Positions 1 through 9,118 of a DNA stretch of 50,103 nucleotides are shown here, piece after piece. The position numbers were made by a program, and so were the translations under genes. Origin of the DNA: Grimontia sedimenti (GTDB lineage Bacteria; Pseudomonadota; Gammaproteobacteria; Enterobacterales; Vibrionaceae); NCBI RefSeq assembly GCF_011045095.1, contig NZ_JAALDL010000025.1, positions 1 through 50,103 on the forward strand, given 5' to 3'. The first letter of the stretch is position 1; every line of letters begins with the position of its first letter. Below the pieces are notes generated by a model. The model did no database searches, was not told the origin of the DNA, and was given only the letters and a program-made list of their open reading frames with translations.

Positions 1-70
1 GCCGCTCGACTTGCATGTGTTAGGCCTGCCGCCAGCGTTCAATCTGAGCCATGATCAAACTCTTCAATTA
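1..70 (-). rRNA. 16S ribosomal RNA, 5' end only (partial)
   Basis: The reverse complement reads AATTGAAGAGTTTGATCATG and continues with the GGCTCAG...GCTGGCGGCAGGC segment that opens bacterial 16S rRNA. Only about the first 70 nucleotides lie in the window; the gene continues beyond position 1. The exact 5' end is estimated from the E. coli start and could move by a few bases. It heads an rRNA operon transcribed leftwards. Confidence 0.97.
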
Positions 71-272
71 AAGTTTTTGGCTCGATGAAATACTGTTGTG
101 TTCTCACCCCTCTCTACAAAGTAAAGAAAGAGCAGAACGAATTGACTGTGCTCTTATTGGTTTTCACTTTTGAAAAAGTGAAATCAAAACAGCTCAAGGC
201 TGTACCAACTTGATTTGGTCACTCAGTAAACATCGATAAATCTTTTGTCTATCAATCACGAGTGCCCACACA

Positions 273-300
273 GATTGCATAGGTCAAATTGTTAAAGAAC
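273..300 (-). promoter_or_regulatory. rRNA leader boxA antitermination element
   Basis: On the minus strand the leader contains GTTCTTTAACAATTTGACC, which matches the boxA core (TGCTCTTTAACA in E. coli) found ahead of 16S genes. In enteric rrn operons this RNA element recruits NusB/NusE to prevent premature Rho termination. It lies about 200 nt upstream of the 16S start, as expected. Confidence 0.8.
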
Positions 301-350
301 GTTGACTTGGTAGCTTGCTCTGCGAGCCGCTTGCCGTGTCGATGAGGCGC

Positions 351-415
351 ATTATAGAGAGTTCACTTTCGTTGGCAATAGCAAAAACCAAATAATTTTC
401 AAAAATCTATTCAAA
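351..415 (-). promoter_or_regulatory. rRNA operon promoter with UP element
   Basis: Minus-strand -10 TATAAT (351-356) and -35 TTGCCA (373-378) are separated by 16 bp, the short spacing typical of rrn promoters. The -10 is followed by GCGCC, the GC-rich discriminator that makes rRNA promoters sensitive to ppGpp and initiating NTPs. An A/T-rich tract at 379-415 just upstream of the -35 fits an UP element contacted by the RNA polymerase alpha subunit. Confidence 0.85.
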
Positions 416-694
416 TGGTCACAAAGCCAGCAAAAACGGCAAAAATGAGTATTTATCCAACAATTTTGACCCTAAAAGAGGAAAGAAAATTGAAATGAAG
501 CACACCTTCATCCCTGCACACAGTAGAGATTGTGTTTAAGAAGCCGCTGATGAGCCCAATAATCATCGAGCTTTTTCTTGTCATTGGTAATTAGAACGAA
601 TGTGGCAGGGAGAAAAGCATCATTAAATAGAGGTTAGAGTAAAGGAACGTAATAAAGAGGGATTTTTGGAGTGCCAATAGAAAAGCATAAAACG
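416..694. other. Intergenic stretch upstream of the rRNA promoter
   Basis: No open reading frame with a ribosome binding site and no RNA gene could be recognised here. It is moderately A/T-rich and may hold upstream activator (Fis-type) sites or a second rrn promoter, but no convincing -10/-35 pair was found. Confidence 0.5.
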
Positions 695-728
695 AAAAAA
701 GCCCCAGTCTTTCGACTGGGGCTTTTCC
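695..728 (-). terminator. Rho-independent terminator of tRNA-Leu
   Basis: A strong inverted repeat, AAAAGCCCCAGTC / GACTGGGGCTTTT with a four-base loop, lies immediately 3' of the tRNA on the minus strand and is followed by a U-run (complement of 695-700). Confidence 0.9.
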
Positions 729-734
729 GGAAAT

Positions 735-821
735 TGGTGCCCGGGGCCGGACTTGAACCGGCACAGTGTCACCACCGGCGGATTTTGAATCCGCTGCGTC
801 TACCAATTTCGCCACCCGGGC
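735..821 (-). tRNA. tRNA-Leu (anticodon CAA)
   Basis: The minus strand folds as an 87-nt class II tRNA: acceptor GCCCGGG pairs with CCCGGGC, followed by A and an encoded CCA (735-737). The anticodon stem GCGGA/TCCGC encloses the loop TTCAAAA, giving anticodon CAA, which reads UUG leucine codons. The T arm contains GGTTCAAGTCC. The long variable arm is typical of tRNA-Leu. It has its own promoter and terminator, so it is a single-gene unit rather than part of the neighbouring rRNA operon. Confidence 0.97.
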
Positions 822-832
822 AAGTGCGAGCA

Positions 833-860
833 ATTATACGCAAGCAATGGGTTGAAGCAA
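833..860 (-). promoter_or_regulatory. Probable tRNA-Leu promoter
   Basis: The minus strand has a perfect -10 TATAAT (833-838) and a -35 TTGCTT (855-860) separated by 16 bp, ending about 11 bp before the tRNA 5' end. The stretch after the -10 contains GCTCGC, a GC-rich discriminator common at stable-RNA promoters. Confidence 0.7.
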
Positions 861-1003
861 GCCTATAATTCACAAAACCTTCTCGATCGGTTCTTTTTTC
901 ACCACAGTGCTATAAACACGCGCTATCTGCCCTATTTTTACGCATTCAACACTGCCAATTAGGCTGGTAAACTACACACAGTACTCATTTCTAGGACAGA
1001 ACA

Positions 1004-1489
1004 ATGGCTCAATCATCGACACAGTACAGCGTACCCAAGGGCGCTAGCTTTTTCCGCCGCTTTGGCGCCTGGCTTTATGACTTTCTCGTACTCATCGCTG
1101 TGGAGATGTTAGCAATCGCATTAGTCGTCGGTGCCGTGGCTATCGCTGTGCAGCTCGGACTATCCATTGATGGCTATGAAGATGTCAGCGATTACCTGAC
1201 ACGCAACCCGGCAGTCAGCCCTTTCTTTACTATCTATGTGTTTGCTATTGCAGCTGGCTTTTATGGTTACTTCTGGACCCGAGCAGGACAGACAGTTGGA
1301 ATGAAAGCATGGAAGCTTAAAGTCATCAGTGAGTTTGGTGGGAACATCACCTTTACCCAAGCCCTTATCCGAATGGCAACTTCTTGCTTAGGTATTGGCA
1401 ACCTGCTGGCTCTGTTTGACCGAAACAACCGCGCGTTTCAGGATCACTTCTCCAACAGTCAGGTGATTAAAGTCGATACGATTAAATAA
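1004..1489 (+). CDS. RDD family membrane protein
   Basis: A 161-residue inner-membrane protein of the RDD family, whose biochemical role is mostly unknown. Near the N-terminus it carries the family signature FRRFGAWLYDFLVL (about residues 17-30), with the conserved Arg and Asp residues that name the family. Hydrophobic segments lie at about 26-50 and 73-92, and a third weaker one near 120-140. The motif TVGMKAWKLKV in the middle is also typical of the family. An AGGAC element lies 7 bp before the ATG. The gene is convergent with lptG across a shared terminator, an arrangement seen in vibrios. Related proteins in other bacteria have been linked to ion transport or stress, but nothing here fixes a substrate. 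Confidence 0.88.
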   Translation: MAQSSTQYSVPKGASFFRRFGAWLYDFLVLIAVEMLAIALVVGAVAIAVQLGLSIDGYEDVSDYLTRNPAVSPFFTIYVFAIAAGFYGYFWTRAGQTVGMKAWKLKVISEFGGNITFTQALIRMATSCLGIGNLLALFDRNNRAFQDHFSNSQVIKVDTIK

Positions 1490-1509
1490 TTCGTAATAAT
1501 GCTGATAAT

Positions 1510-1541
1510 AAAGAGGGAGCCAACAGGCTCCCTCTTTTGTT
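1510..1541. terminator. Bidirectional terminator between the RDD gene and lptG
   Basis: AGAGGGAGCC / GGCTCCCTCT with an AACA-type loop (1512-1535), flanked by A-rich sequence on the left and TTTTGTTTT on the right, so it can serve both converging genes. Confidence 0.88.
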
Positions 1542-1563
1542 TTCCAATCTGATATCGCCTTTA

Positions 1564-2637
1564 TCAGAGCTTTCGGTTTAATAGATAAAGCGTCACACCG
1601 ATAAAAGCCAAACTCGGCGCCACCGCACCAACAAATGGCGGTAGCTTATAGACCAGTGTCATCGGGCCAAAGACTTCATTAGATATATAGAAGGCAAAAC
1701 CAAAGATCACACCGGATAGCACCCTCGCCCCCATGGTCACTGAACGCAACGGTCCAAAAACAAAGCTCAGCGCCAACAGCATCATGACACCAATCGACAA
1801 TGGCTGAAGTGCCTTACGCCATAAAGCCAGCTCATAGCGGGAAGCATCTTGCTCTGATGCTTTCAGGTAATCCACGTAACTGTAGACACCACTGAGAGAG
1901 AGCTCTTCAGGCTTCACCGTCACAATCGCGAGCTTCTCTGGCGTTAGTGTGGTTTTCCATGCCAGCTCCGCTTCTTTGGTTTCACTTATCTTCACCGGGC
2001 CATCGAAGTGCGTCACTGTCACTTTCTCCAGCATCCAACTGTCTTTATCCAGGTATTTAGCTTGCTCTGCGAAAACCTGAGCCTGCAGGTTTTGGGTGTC
2101 ATCAAACTTCCAGATATTCACACCCGTCAGCGACTCTTTCTGATCAGTTCGTGCAATATAGATGAAGTCTGCGCCGTCTTTTGCCCACACGCCGGTTCTC
2201 ACCGACATCACGTTACCGCCAGATTTGGCGAAGGCGCGAAGTTCACGCGCAGCTTTCTGAGCGTCAGGCGCACCCCACTGCCCCAGAGCCAGTACTACCA
2301 ACATCAAAGGCATGGCGGTTTTCAGTACCGAAAGACCGATATCAAGCTTGGAAAAGCCTGCTGCTTGCATCACCACAAGCTCAGAGCTCGAGGCCAATGT
2401 GCCCAGTCCAATGAGAGCTCCTAGCAACACAGCCATCGGAAAAAACATTTCAATGTCGCGAGGCATACTGAGTAGCACATACTGAATCGCCGTCATCATG
2501 GTGAAGATCCCTTCACCCACTGAACGCAGTTGCTCAACAAACTTGATGATGGCGGACAGACCAACCAGTGTTGCAAGACACAAGGTTGTTGTAGCGATAA
2601 TTGTGCGGCCTATATAAAGGTCGAGGATCTTAAACAT
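1564..2637 (-). CDS. lptG: LPS export ABC transporter permease LptG
   Basis: A 357-residue inner-membrane permease that with LptF and the ATPase LptB extracts lipopolysaccharide from the inner membrane and feeds it to the LptC-LptA-LptD bridge. The architecture is that of the family: transmembrane segments at about 12-34, 60-82 and 100-120, a large periplasmic beta-jellyroll domain (about 130-260), then three C-terminal membrane segments (about 270-355). Length matches E. coli LptG (360). Its ATG overlaps the lptF stop codon by one base (TAATG), indicating translational coupling and equal production of the two permeases. Confidence 0.97.
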   Translation of the reverse strand: MFKILDLYIGRTIIATTTLCLATLVGLSAIIKFVEQLRSVGEGIFTMMTAIQYVLLSMPRDIEMFFPMAVLLGALIGLGTLASSSELVVMQAAGFSKLDIGLSVLKTAMPLMLVVLALGQWGAPDAQKAARELRAFAKSGGNVMSVRTGVWAKDGADFIYIARTDQKESLTGVNIWKFDDTQNLQAQVFAEQAKYLDKDSWMLEKVTVTHFDGPVKISETKEAELAWKTTLTPEKLAIVTVKPEELSLSGVYSYVDYLKASEQDASRYELALWRKALQPLSIGVMMLLALSFVFGPLRSVTMGARVLSGVIFGFAFYISNEVFGPMTLVYKLPPFVGAVAPSLAFIGVTLYLLNRKL

Positions 2638-3737
2638 TAGGCCGCTCTCCTCAATCGGTATTTCAGTTTACGCATTGGCAGACTATCCCAACTGATCAGC
2701 ATTAACGCCACCAGCAACGCCAATATATTTACACTCCAAAGACCAATCTCAGGTGGCAACTTGCCTTCCTCCACCGCAGATTTCGCCGCACTGATAGAAA
2801 GGAAGTAAGCCAGATAAATTAACACCGCAGGGAAGAGTTTTGCGAAACGTCCCTGACGCGGGTTCACCGCCGAAAGCGGGACCACAATCATGGTCATCAG
2901 CGGGATACATAGCACCAGAGAGATACGCCACTGAAGTTCAGCCTGAGCACGTGCTGAAGGCTCGTTGAGCAATACCTGGGTAGGGACTGCATCCCAATCA
3001 CGATGTTTCTGACGCACTTCACGCTGACCAATCAGCACCTGATAGTTCTCGTAATCTGTCACCGTGTAATCAAGTAAGGTGGGCACACCTTCATAGCGCA
3101 TACCGCCATTCAGGTCGAGCACCTGACGTCCATCAGGTAACTCTGAGATATAACCTTTCTCAGCCACAACAACGTTGGGGCGCAAGGTGCCGCGAGGGAC
3201 AGGTTGTGCAATAAAGACTTTATGGAGATCTTTGCCTTCTCCGGTGATCTCGCTGACAAAAACCACGGCCTGTCCATCTGGCGTTGTTTGGATTTGCCCC
3301 TGCACCAAAAGCTCAAGACCTGTATCCGCCTCAAGCGTTTCCATCACTTTGATTTCTTTATCATTTGCCCATGGCGTTAACCATAAGGCGTTGAAGGCCG
3401 CCACCGTACCGGTAATCACCGCCAAATACAGCGCCGCACGGATCAAAAACTTGTTTCCGATACCTGTCGCGTTCATGACGGTAATTTCACTTTCTGCGTA
3501 CAAACGCCCAAAAGTAATCAAAATACCGATATAGAGGCTGAGCGGCAGCATCAACATGCCCATCGACGGCATGTATAACCCGACAAGGGTTAACACATCA
3601 CTGCCCGGAATTGAGCCATCTGTAGCGTTGGCCAGCACTCGGATAAATTTCTGGCTAAAAAAGACCAGAAATAGCACAAACAGCACCGCAAGTTGCGTTT
3701 TCACTGTTTCTCGGATCAAATACCGAACAATAATCAC
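2637..3737 (-). CDS. lptF: LPS export ABC transporter permease LptF
   Basis: A 366-residue partner of LptG, the same length as E. coli LptF. It begins MIIVRYLIRET, closely resembling the enteric protein, has six predicted transmembrane segments in two groups of three, and a periplasmic jellyroll domain between them. The conserved stretch SEITVMNATGI (about 84-94) forms the cytoplasmic coupling region contacted by LptB. The start codon is GTG, supported by an AAAGG element upstream. It is transcribed divergently from pepA, with a 193-bp A/T-rich shared promoter region, and is the first gene of the lptFG operon. Confidence 0.97.
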   Translation of the reverse strand: MIIVRYLIRETVKTQLAVLFVLFLVFFSQKFIRVLANATDGSIPGSDVLTLVGLYMPSMGMLMLPLSLYIGILITFGRLYAESEITVMNATGIGNKFLIRAALYLAVITGTVAAFNALWLTPWANDKEIKVMETLEADTGLELLVQGQIQTTPDGQAVVFVSEITGEGKDLHKVFIAQPVPRGTLRPNVVVAEKGYISELPDGRQVLDLNGGMRYEGVPTLLDYTVTDYENYQVLIGQREVRQKHRDWDAVPTQVLLNEPSARAQAELQWRISLVLCIPLMTMIVVPLSAVNPRQGRFAKLFPAVLIYLAYFLSISAAKSAVEEGKLPPEIGLWSVNILALLVALMLISWDSLPMRKLKYRLRRAA

Positions 3738-3930
3738 GGCGTTTTACCTTTAGAAAACTTGTTTTTTTACTCGAATCGCTATAGTTTTTCGGTAAATTAG
3801 TTATTTTTTAATCTTTCGGCCAAGTGTTGGCCTGCTTAATGAAATTTACGTCGAACACGGTTTCGAGTTCCGATAAAGCGGGCATTATCCAACATTTAGC
3901 CTCACTTGTCTTTAGGATGTAGGAGTACGC

Positions 3931-5439
3931 ATGGAGTTCAGTGTAAAAAGCGGGAGTCCCGAGAAACAGCGCAGTGCATGTATCGTTGTAGGTGTGTTTG
4001 AACCACGCCGCCTGTCACCAGTGGCAGAACAACTTGATAAAATCAGTGACGGTTACATCAGTAGCCTGCTGCGCCGTGGTGACCTCGAAGGAAAGCCTGG
4101 CCAGATGCTGCTATTGCACCACGTTCCTAATGTGCTGTCTGAGCGTGTGCTTCTAGTGGGTTGTGGTAAAGAGCGTGAACTCGGTGAGCGCCAATACAAA
4201 GAAATCATCAAAAATACCATCAACACGCTGAACGAAACGGGCTCAATGGAAGCGGTTTGCTTCCTGACTGAATTGCACGTGAAAGGCCGCGACACCTACT
4301 GGAAAGTGCGCCAAGCAGTTGAGAGTACCAAAGACAGCCTCTACACCTTCAACCAGTTCAAGAGCGTGAAGCCAGAAACCCGCCGTCCGCTGCGGAAACT
4401 GGTATTCAACGTACCAACACGTCGTGAACTGAATCTGGGTGAGCGCGCAATTGCACACGGTTTGGCGGTTGCTTCCGGTGTGAACGCATGTAAAGACCTT
4501 GGCAACATGCCACCAAACGTTGCAAACCCAGCATACCTTGCTTCGCAAGCACGCCGTCTGGCGGATGACTTTGAAAAAGTCAGCACCAAGATCATTGGCG
4601 AGCAAGAAATGAAAGAGCTTGGCATGACTTCTTACCTTGCTGTGGGCCAAGGCTCTAGAAACGAATCTATGATGTCTATCATGGAGTACAAAGGCCACCC
4701 AGATCCAGATGCGAAGCCAATCATTCTGGTAGGTAAGGGCCTGACGTTCGATGCTGGCGGTATCTCACTGAAACCGCCTGCCAACATGGACGAAATGAAG
4801 TACGACATGTGTGGTGCAGCCGCGGTATTCGGTGCCATGAAATCTCTGGCGAAGCTGGATCTTCCAATTAACGTGGTGGGTGTGCTGGCAGGCTGTGAAA
4901 ACATGCCAGATGGCCACGCATACCGCCCAGGTGATATCGTGACCACCATGTCAGGCCAAACTGTTGAAGTACTCAACACTGACGCAGAAGGCCGCTTGGT
5001 ACTTTGTGACGCGCTGACTTACGTTGAGCGTTATGAGCCAGAGTGTGTGATTGACGTGGCGACCCTGACCGGTGCATGTATTGTGGCACTGAGCCACCAT
5101 ATCAGCGGTCTGATTTCTAACCACAACCCACTAGCACACGAAATCGTCAATGCATCAGAGCAAGCGGGTGACCGTGCGTGGCGTCTACCAATGACAGAAG
5201 AGTACCAAGAGCAACTCAAGAGCCCGTTTGCTGATATGGCAAACATCGGTGGCCCTGGTGGCGGTACCATCACTGCAGGTTGTTTCCTGTCACGCTTCGC
5301 GAAAAAGTACAACTGGGCACACCTTGATGTAGCCGGTACTTCGTTCAAAGGCGGACAGAACAAAGGCGCAACAGGCCGTCCTGTCCCATTGCTGGTCCAG
5401 TTCCTTCTGAACCGTTCTGGCCTTGAAGTCGCAGAGTAA
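3931..5439 (+). CDS. pepA: Cytosol (leucyl) aminopeptidase PepA
   Basis: A 502-residue M17 metalloaminopeptidase that removes N-terminal residues, especially Leu, from peptides in the cytosol. The C-terminal catalytic domain contains the M17 signature [10 protein letters not shown] (near residue 350) with the metal-binding Asp and Glu, and the metal ligand region [16 protein letters not shown] (about 268-283). The family works as a hexamer with two metal ions per subunit. In E. coli PepA is also a DNA-binding factor needed for pyrimidine regulation of carAB and for XerCD/cer recombination; whether that holds here is not shown. An AGGAG element lies 6 bp before the ATG. It is divergent from lptF and upstream of holC-valS, the usual order in gammaproteobacteria. 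Confidence 0.97.
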   Translation: MEFSVKSGSPEKQRSACIVVGVFEPRRLSPVAEQLDKISDGYISSLLRRGDLEGKPGQMLLLHHVPNVLSERVLLVGCGKERELGERQYKEIIKNTINTLNETGSMEAVCFLTELHVKGRDTYWKVRQAVESTKDSLYTFNQFKSVKPETRRPLRKLVFNVPTRRELNLGERAIAHGLAVASGVNACKDLGNMPPNVANPAYLASQARRLADDFEKVSTKIIGEQEMKELGMTSYLAVGQGSRNESMMSIMEYKGHPDPDAKPIILVGKGLTFDAGGISLKPPANMDEMKYDMCGAAAVFGAMKSLAKLDLPINVVGVLAGCENMPDGHAYRPGDIVTTMSGQTVEVLNTDAEGRLVLCDALTYVERYEPECVIDVATLTGACIVALSHHISGLISNHNPLAHEIVNASEQAGDRAWRLPMTEEYQEQLKSPFADMANIGGPGGGTITAGCFLSRFAKKYNWAHLDVAGTSFKGGQNKGATGRPVPLLVQFLLNRSGLEVAE

Positions 5440-5453
5440 AACTGCACAAAGAG

Positions 5454-5480
5454 AAAAGGAGGCCTAGGCCTCCTTTTTTG
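5454..5480 (+). terminator. Rho-independent terminator after pepA
   Basis: Perfect inverted repeat AAAAGGAGGCC TA GGCCTCCTTTT followed by a T-run, starting 15 bp after the pepA stop codon. Confidence 0.9.
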
Positions 5481-5576
5481 TTGCTGCTTTTTGTTGCGTG
5501 AGTGAGCAACTCGCCGCACACTGAGCCGAAAACAATGGCGTTATCAACACCGCCCAATGGCTAAAGAGGGAAATCG

Positions 5577-6032
5577 ATGACAGGCATGGCGACCTTCTAC
5601 TTACTGGATGAATCGCAAGACCAACCAACACAACAAATGTTGGAAAAGGTTAGCCAACTCTCTGCCCTTTTTTGTCAGCAAGGTATGAAGGCATTCATCA
5701 TGGCTGAAGATAGAAAACAAGCCGAAGCGATTGATGAATGGCTCTTCCAGCAAACCACGGAACACTTTGTGCCTCATAACCTCGTTGGCGAAGGTCCCCG
5801 AGGGGGAGCACAGGTTGAAATCGGTTGGCCAGGTGTACGCCATGCTGGCCACCGCCAAGTGCTAATAAATCTGGCGCAAGAAGCAGCAACTTTTGCGCCT
5901 TCCTTTGCACAAGTGGTAGACTTCGTGCCTTGCGAAGAAGCTCTCAAGCAACAGGCTCGGGAACGCTACAAAATTTACCGCATGGCGGGGCGTCAAATGC
6001 GTACCCTCGCCATTGAAGAAATGTCCTATTAA
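5577..6032 (+). CDS. holC: DNA polymerase III chi subunit HolC
   Basis: A 151-residue subunit of the clamp-loader complex that, with psi (HolD), links DNA polymerase III to single-stranded DNA-binding protein. The N-terminal ATFYLLDE and the central [18 protein letters not shown] (about 62-79) match E. coli HolC closely, as does the C-terminal [15 protein letters not shown]. The start at 5577 has a GAGGG element 8 bp upstream; an alternative ATG three codons later (5586) would begin MATFYLL, more like the family, and cannot be excluded. The gene is 20 bp upstream of valS and probably co-transcribed with it. Confidence 0.95.
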   Translation: MTGMATFYLLDESQDQPTQQMLEKVSQLSALFCQQGMKAFIMAEDRKQAEAIDEWLFQQTTEHFVPHNLVGEGPRGGAQVEIGWPGVRHAGHRQVLINLAQEAATFAPSFAQVVDFVPCEEALKQQARERYKIYRMAGRQMRTLAIEEMSY

Positions 6033-6052
6033 ATCAGTCCATCAAGAGCGCT

Positions 6053-8911
6053 ATGGAAAAGACATACAACCCAACATCAATTGAAAAAGCGCTGTACCAG
6101 CGCTGGGAAGAGGCTGGCTACTTCAAGCCTCACGGTGACACATCAAAAGCTGCTTACAGCATCATGATCCCACCACCCAACGTCACGGGCAGCCTGCACA
6201 TGGGCCATGCGTTTCAGGACACCATCATGGATACCCTGATCCGCTGCGAGCGCATGAAAGGCAAAAACACCCTGTGGCAGGTCGGTACTGACCACGCAGG
6301 TATCGCGACCCAAATGGTTGTTGAGCGCAAGATCGCGGCAGAAGAAAGCAAAACCAAGCACGACTACGGCCGTGACGCTTTCATCGACAAGATCTGGGAG
6401 TGGAAAGGCGAATCCGGTGGCACAATCACCAAGCAGCTGCGCCGTCTAGGTGCGTCTGTCGACTGGGATCGTGAGCGCTTCACCATGGATGATGGCTTTT
6501 ACGCTGCTGTTCAGGAAGTGTTTGTACGTCTGTATGAAGATGACCTGATCTACCGCGGCAAGCGTCTGGTTAACTGGGACCCGAAACTGCACACGGCCAT
6601 TTCCGATCTGGAAGTAGAAAATAAAGATGTGAAGGGCCACATGTGGCACTTCCGTTATCCACTGGCTGACGGCGTTAAAACCGCTGACGGTAAAGACTAC
6701 ATCGTGGTTGCAACTACCCGTCCAGAAACCATGCTGGGCGATACCGGTGTTGCGGTAAACCCAGAAGATCCGCGTTACAAAGATCTCATCGGTAAAGAAA
6801 TCATTCTGCCAATCGTTGACCGCCGCATTCCAATCGTGGGCGACGAACACGCTGACATGGAGAAAGGCACAGGTTGTGTGAAGATCACCCCTGCGCATGA
6901 CTTCAATGACTACGAAGTTGGCAAGCGTCACCAGTTGCCAATGATCAACATCCTGACGTTCAACGCAGACATCCGCGACGCAGCCGAAGTGTTCAACACC
7001 AACGGCGAAGCGAGCGATGTATACAGCACTGACCTGCCAGAGAAATACCGCGGCATGGAGCGTTTCGCTGCACGTAAAGCGATCGTTGCTGAGTTCGAAG
7101 AACTGGGCCTGCTGGACAAGATCAAAGATCACGACCTGACTGTTCCTTACGGCGACCGTGGTGGCGTGGTTATCGAACCAATGCTGACTGACCAATGGTA
7201 CGTTCGCACTGCGACACTGGCACAACCTGCCGTTGAAGCAGTAGAAAATGGCGACATCCAGTTCGTGCCTAAGCAATACGAGAACATGTACTTCTCGTGG
7301 ATGCGTGACATTCAAGACTGGTGTATCTCCCGTCAACTGTGGTGGGGTCACCGCATTCCTGCGTGGTATGACAACGACGGCAACGTTTACGTCGGTCGTA
7401 ACGAAGAAGAAGTTCGCGAGAAGAATGGTCTGGCACCCGTTGTTGTGCTGCGTCAGGACGACGACGTTTTGGATACCTGGTTCTCATCTGCACTGTGGAC
7501 ATTCGGTACACTGGGCTGGCCACAAGAAACGCCAGAACTGAAAACCTTCCACCCGACTGATGTACTGGTAACCGGTTTCGACATCATCTTCTTCTGGGTT
7601 GCACGCATGATCATGATGACCATGCACTTCATGAAAGATGAAGATGGCAAACCACAAGTACCGTTCAAAACTGTTTACGTAACGGGTCTGATCCGTGACG
7701 AAAACGGCGACAAGATGTCGAAGTCTAAAGGTAACGTGCTTGACCCGATCGATATGATCGACGGTATCGATCTAGAGTCACTGGTAGAAAAACGTACCGG
7801 TAACATGATGCAGCCACAACTGGCAGCGAAGATCGAAAAGAACACCCGTAAGACCTTCGAAAACGGTATCGAAGCCTACGGTACCGACGCACTGCGCTTC
7901 ACTCTGGCTGCCATGGCTTCAACAGGTCGTGACATCAACTGGGACATGAAGCGTCTTGAGGGTTACCGCAACTTCTGTAACAAGCTCTGGAACGCAAGCC
8001 GTTACGTGCTGATGAACACAGAAGATCAGGATTGCGGCATGCAAGGCGGTGAGATGGAGTTCTCACTGGCTGACAAGTGGATCGAATCTCAATTCCAACT
8101 GGCAGCGAAAGAGTTCAACGCGCATATCGAAAACTTCCGTCTGGATATGGCATCGAACACCCTGTACGAATTCATCTGGAACCAATTCTGTGACTGGTAC
8201 CTGGAGCTGACCAAACCTGTTCTGTGGAAAGGCACTGAAGCACAACAGCGCGCGACCCGTCACACGCTGATCACCGTGCTTGAGAAGACACTGCGACTGG
8301 CGCACCCAGTGGTTCCATACATCACGGAATCTATCTGGCAGAGCGTGAAGCCGCTGGTAGACGGTGTTGAAGGTGACACCATCATGCTGCAGGCACTGCC
8401 ACAGTATGACGAAGCACAGTTCGATGAAGCAGCACTGGCTGATATCGAGTGGGTGAAAGGTTTCATCACAGCCATCCGTAACCTGCGCGCTGAATATGAC
8501 ATCGCACCGAGCAAACCGCTGGATGTGATGCTGAAAGCCGCTGACGAGAAAGATGCTGCGCGTGTTGAAGCAAGCAAACAGGTTCTGATGTCACTGGCGA
8601 AGCTGGAAGGCATACGCATTCTGGAAGCAGGCGAAGAAACACCGGCATGTGCAACCGCACTGGTTGGTAAATCTACCCTGATGATCCCAATGGCAGGTCT
8701 GATTGATAAAGACGCCGAGCTGGCTCGTCTGGACAAAGAAATTGCCAAGACCCAAGGTGAAATCAAACGCGTTGAAGGCAAGCTGAATAACCAAGGTTTC
8801 GTAGCGAAAGCTCCTGAAGCGGTTGTTGCTGCTGAACGTGCGAAGCTGGACGGTTACGCAGAAACCCTGACTAAGCTGGAAGAGCAGAAAGCAGTTATCG
8901 CTGCACTGTAA
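6053..8911 (+). CDS. valS: Valyl-tRNA synthetase
   Basis: A 952-residue class I aminoacyl-tRNA synthetase that attaches valine to tRNA-Val; its CP1 editing domain hydrolyses mischarged threonyl-tRNA. The HIGH signature appears as HMGH in [13 protein letters not shown] (about 41-53) and the KMSKS signature as [13 protein letters not shown] (about residue 553 onwards). The editing domain falls between them, with [15 protein letters not shown]. The last 65 residues form a heptad-rich coiled-coil arm ([22 protein letters not shown]), which contacts tRNA. Length matches E. coli ValS (951). It follows holC closely and ends at a terminator. Confidence 0.98.
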   Translation: MEKTYNPTSIEKALYQRWEEAGYFKPHGDTSKAAYSIMIPPPNVTGSLHMGHAFQDTIMDTLIRCERMKGKNTLWQVGTDHAGIATQMVVERKIAAEESKTKHDYGRDAFIDKIWEWKGESGGTITKQLRRLGASVDWDRERFTMDDGFYAAVQEVFVRLYEDDLIYRGKRLVNWDPKLHTAISDLEVENKDVKGHMWHFRYPLADGVKTADGKDYIVVATTRPETMLGDTGVAVNPEDPRYKDLIGKEIILPIVDRRIPIVGDEHADMEKGTGCVKITPAHDFNDYEVGKRHQLPMINILTFNADIRDAAEVFNTNGEASDVYSTDLPEKYRGMERFAARKAIVAEFEELGLLDKIKDHDLTVPYGDRGGVVIEPMLTDQWYVRTATLAQPAVEAVENGDIQFVPKQYENMYFSWMRDIQDWCISRQLWWGHRIPAWYDNDGNVYVGRNEEEVREKNGLAPVVVLRQDDDVLDTWFSSALWTFGTLGWPQETPELKTFHPTDVLVTGFDIIFFWVARMIMMTMHFMKDEDGKPQVPFKTVYVTGLIRDENGDKMSKSKGNVLDPIDMIDGIDLESLVEKRTGNMMQPQLAAKIEKNTRKTFENGIEAYGTDALRFTLAAMASTGRDINWDMKRLEGYRNFCNKLWNASRYVLMNTEDQDCGMQGGEMEFSLADKWIESQFQLAAKEFNAHIENFRLDMASNTLYEFIWNQFCDWYLELTKPVLWKGTEAQQRATRHTLITVLEKTLRLAHPVVPYITESIWQSVKPLVDGVEGDTIMLQALPQYDEAQFDEAALADIEWVKGFITAIRNLRAEYDIAPSKPLDVMLKAADEKDAARVEASKQVLMSLAKLEGIRILEAGEETPACATALVGKSTLMIPMAGLIDKDAELARLDKEIAKTQGEIKRVEGKLNNQGFVAKAPEAVVAAERAKLDGYAETLTKLEEQKAVIAAL

Positions 8912-8936
8912 TCTCACCGCGTAACTTACGCTCACA

Positions 8937-8970
8937 AACGGGTCTTTCAACGGAAGGCCCGTTTTCTTTT
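8937..8970 (+). terminator. Terminator after valS
   Basis: AAACGGGTCTT / AAGGCCCGTTT stem with G-U pairing and a loop of about six bases, then TTCTTTTCT. It lies 26 bp after the valS stop. Confidence 0.8.
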
Positions 8971-9118
8971 CTCTCCACCCACCATCACTGTTAAATCTAT
9001 CAACATTTCGACGCATGAAAGTGACATGCGCCGCAATTGATGAGCAACTTTGACATTCGCGTCGAAATCCATTACTACGCTTTATAGAACGCCATTCTGC
9101 AACTAATGAAACGTAGAA

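Noticed and set aside
591-868. Open frames on both strands across the tRNA-Leu gene
   Set aside because: They run through the tRNA and its terminator and have no protein-like features.
6446-7351. A 301-codon open frame antisense to valS
   Set aside because: It is fully covered by the valS coding sequence and shows no family motif.
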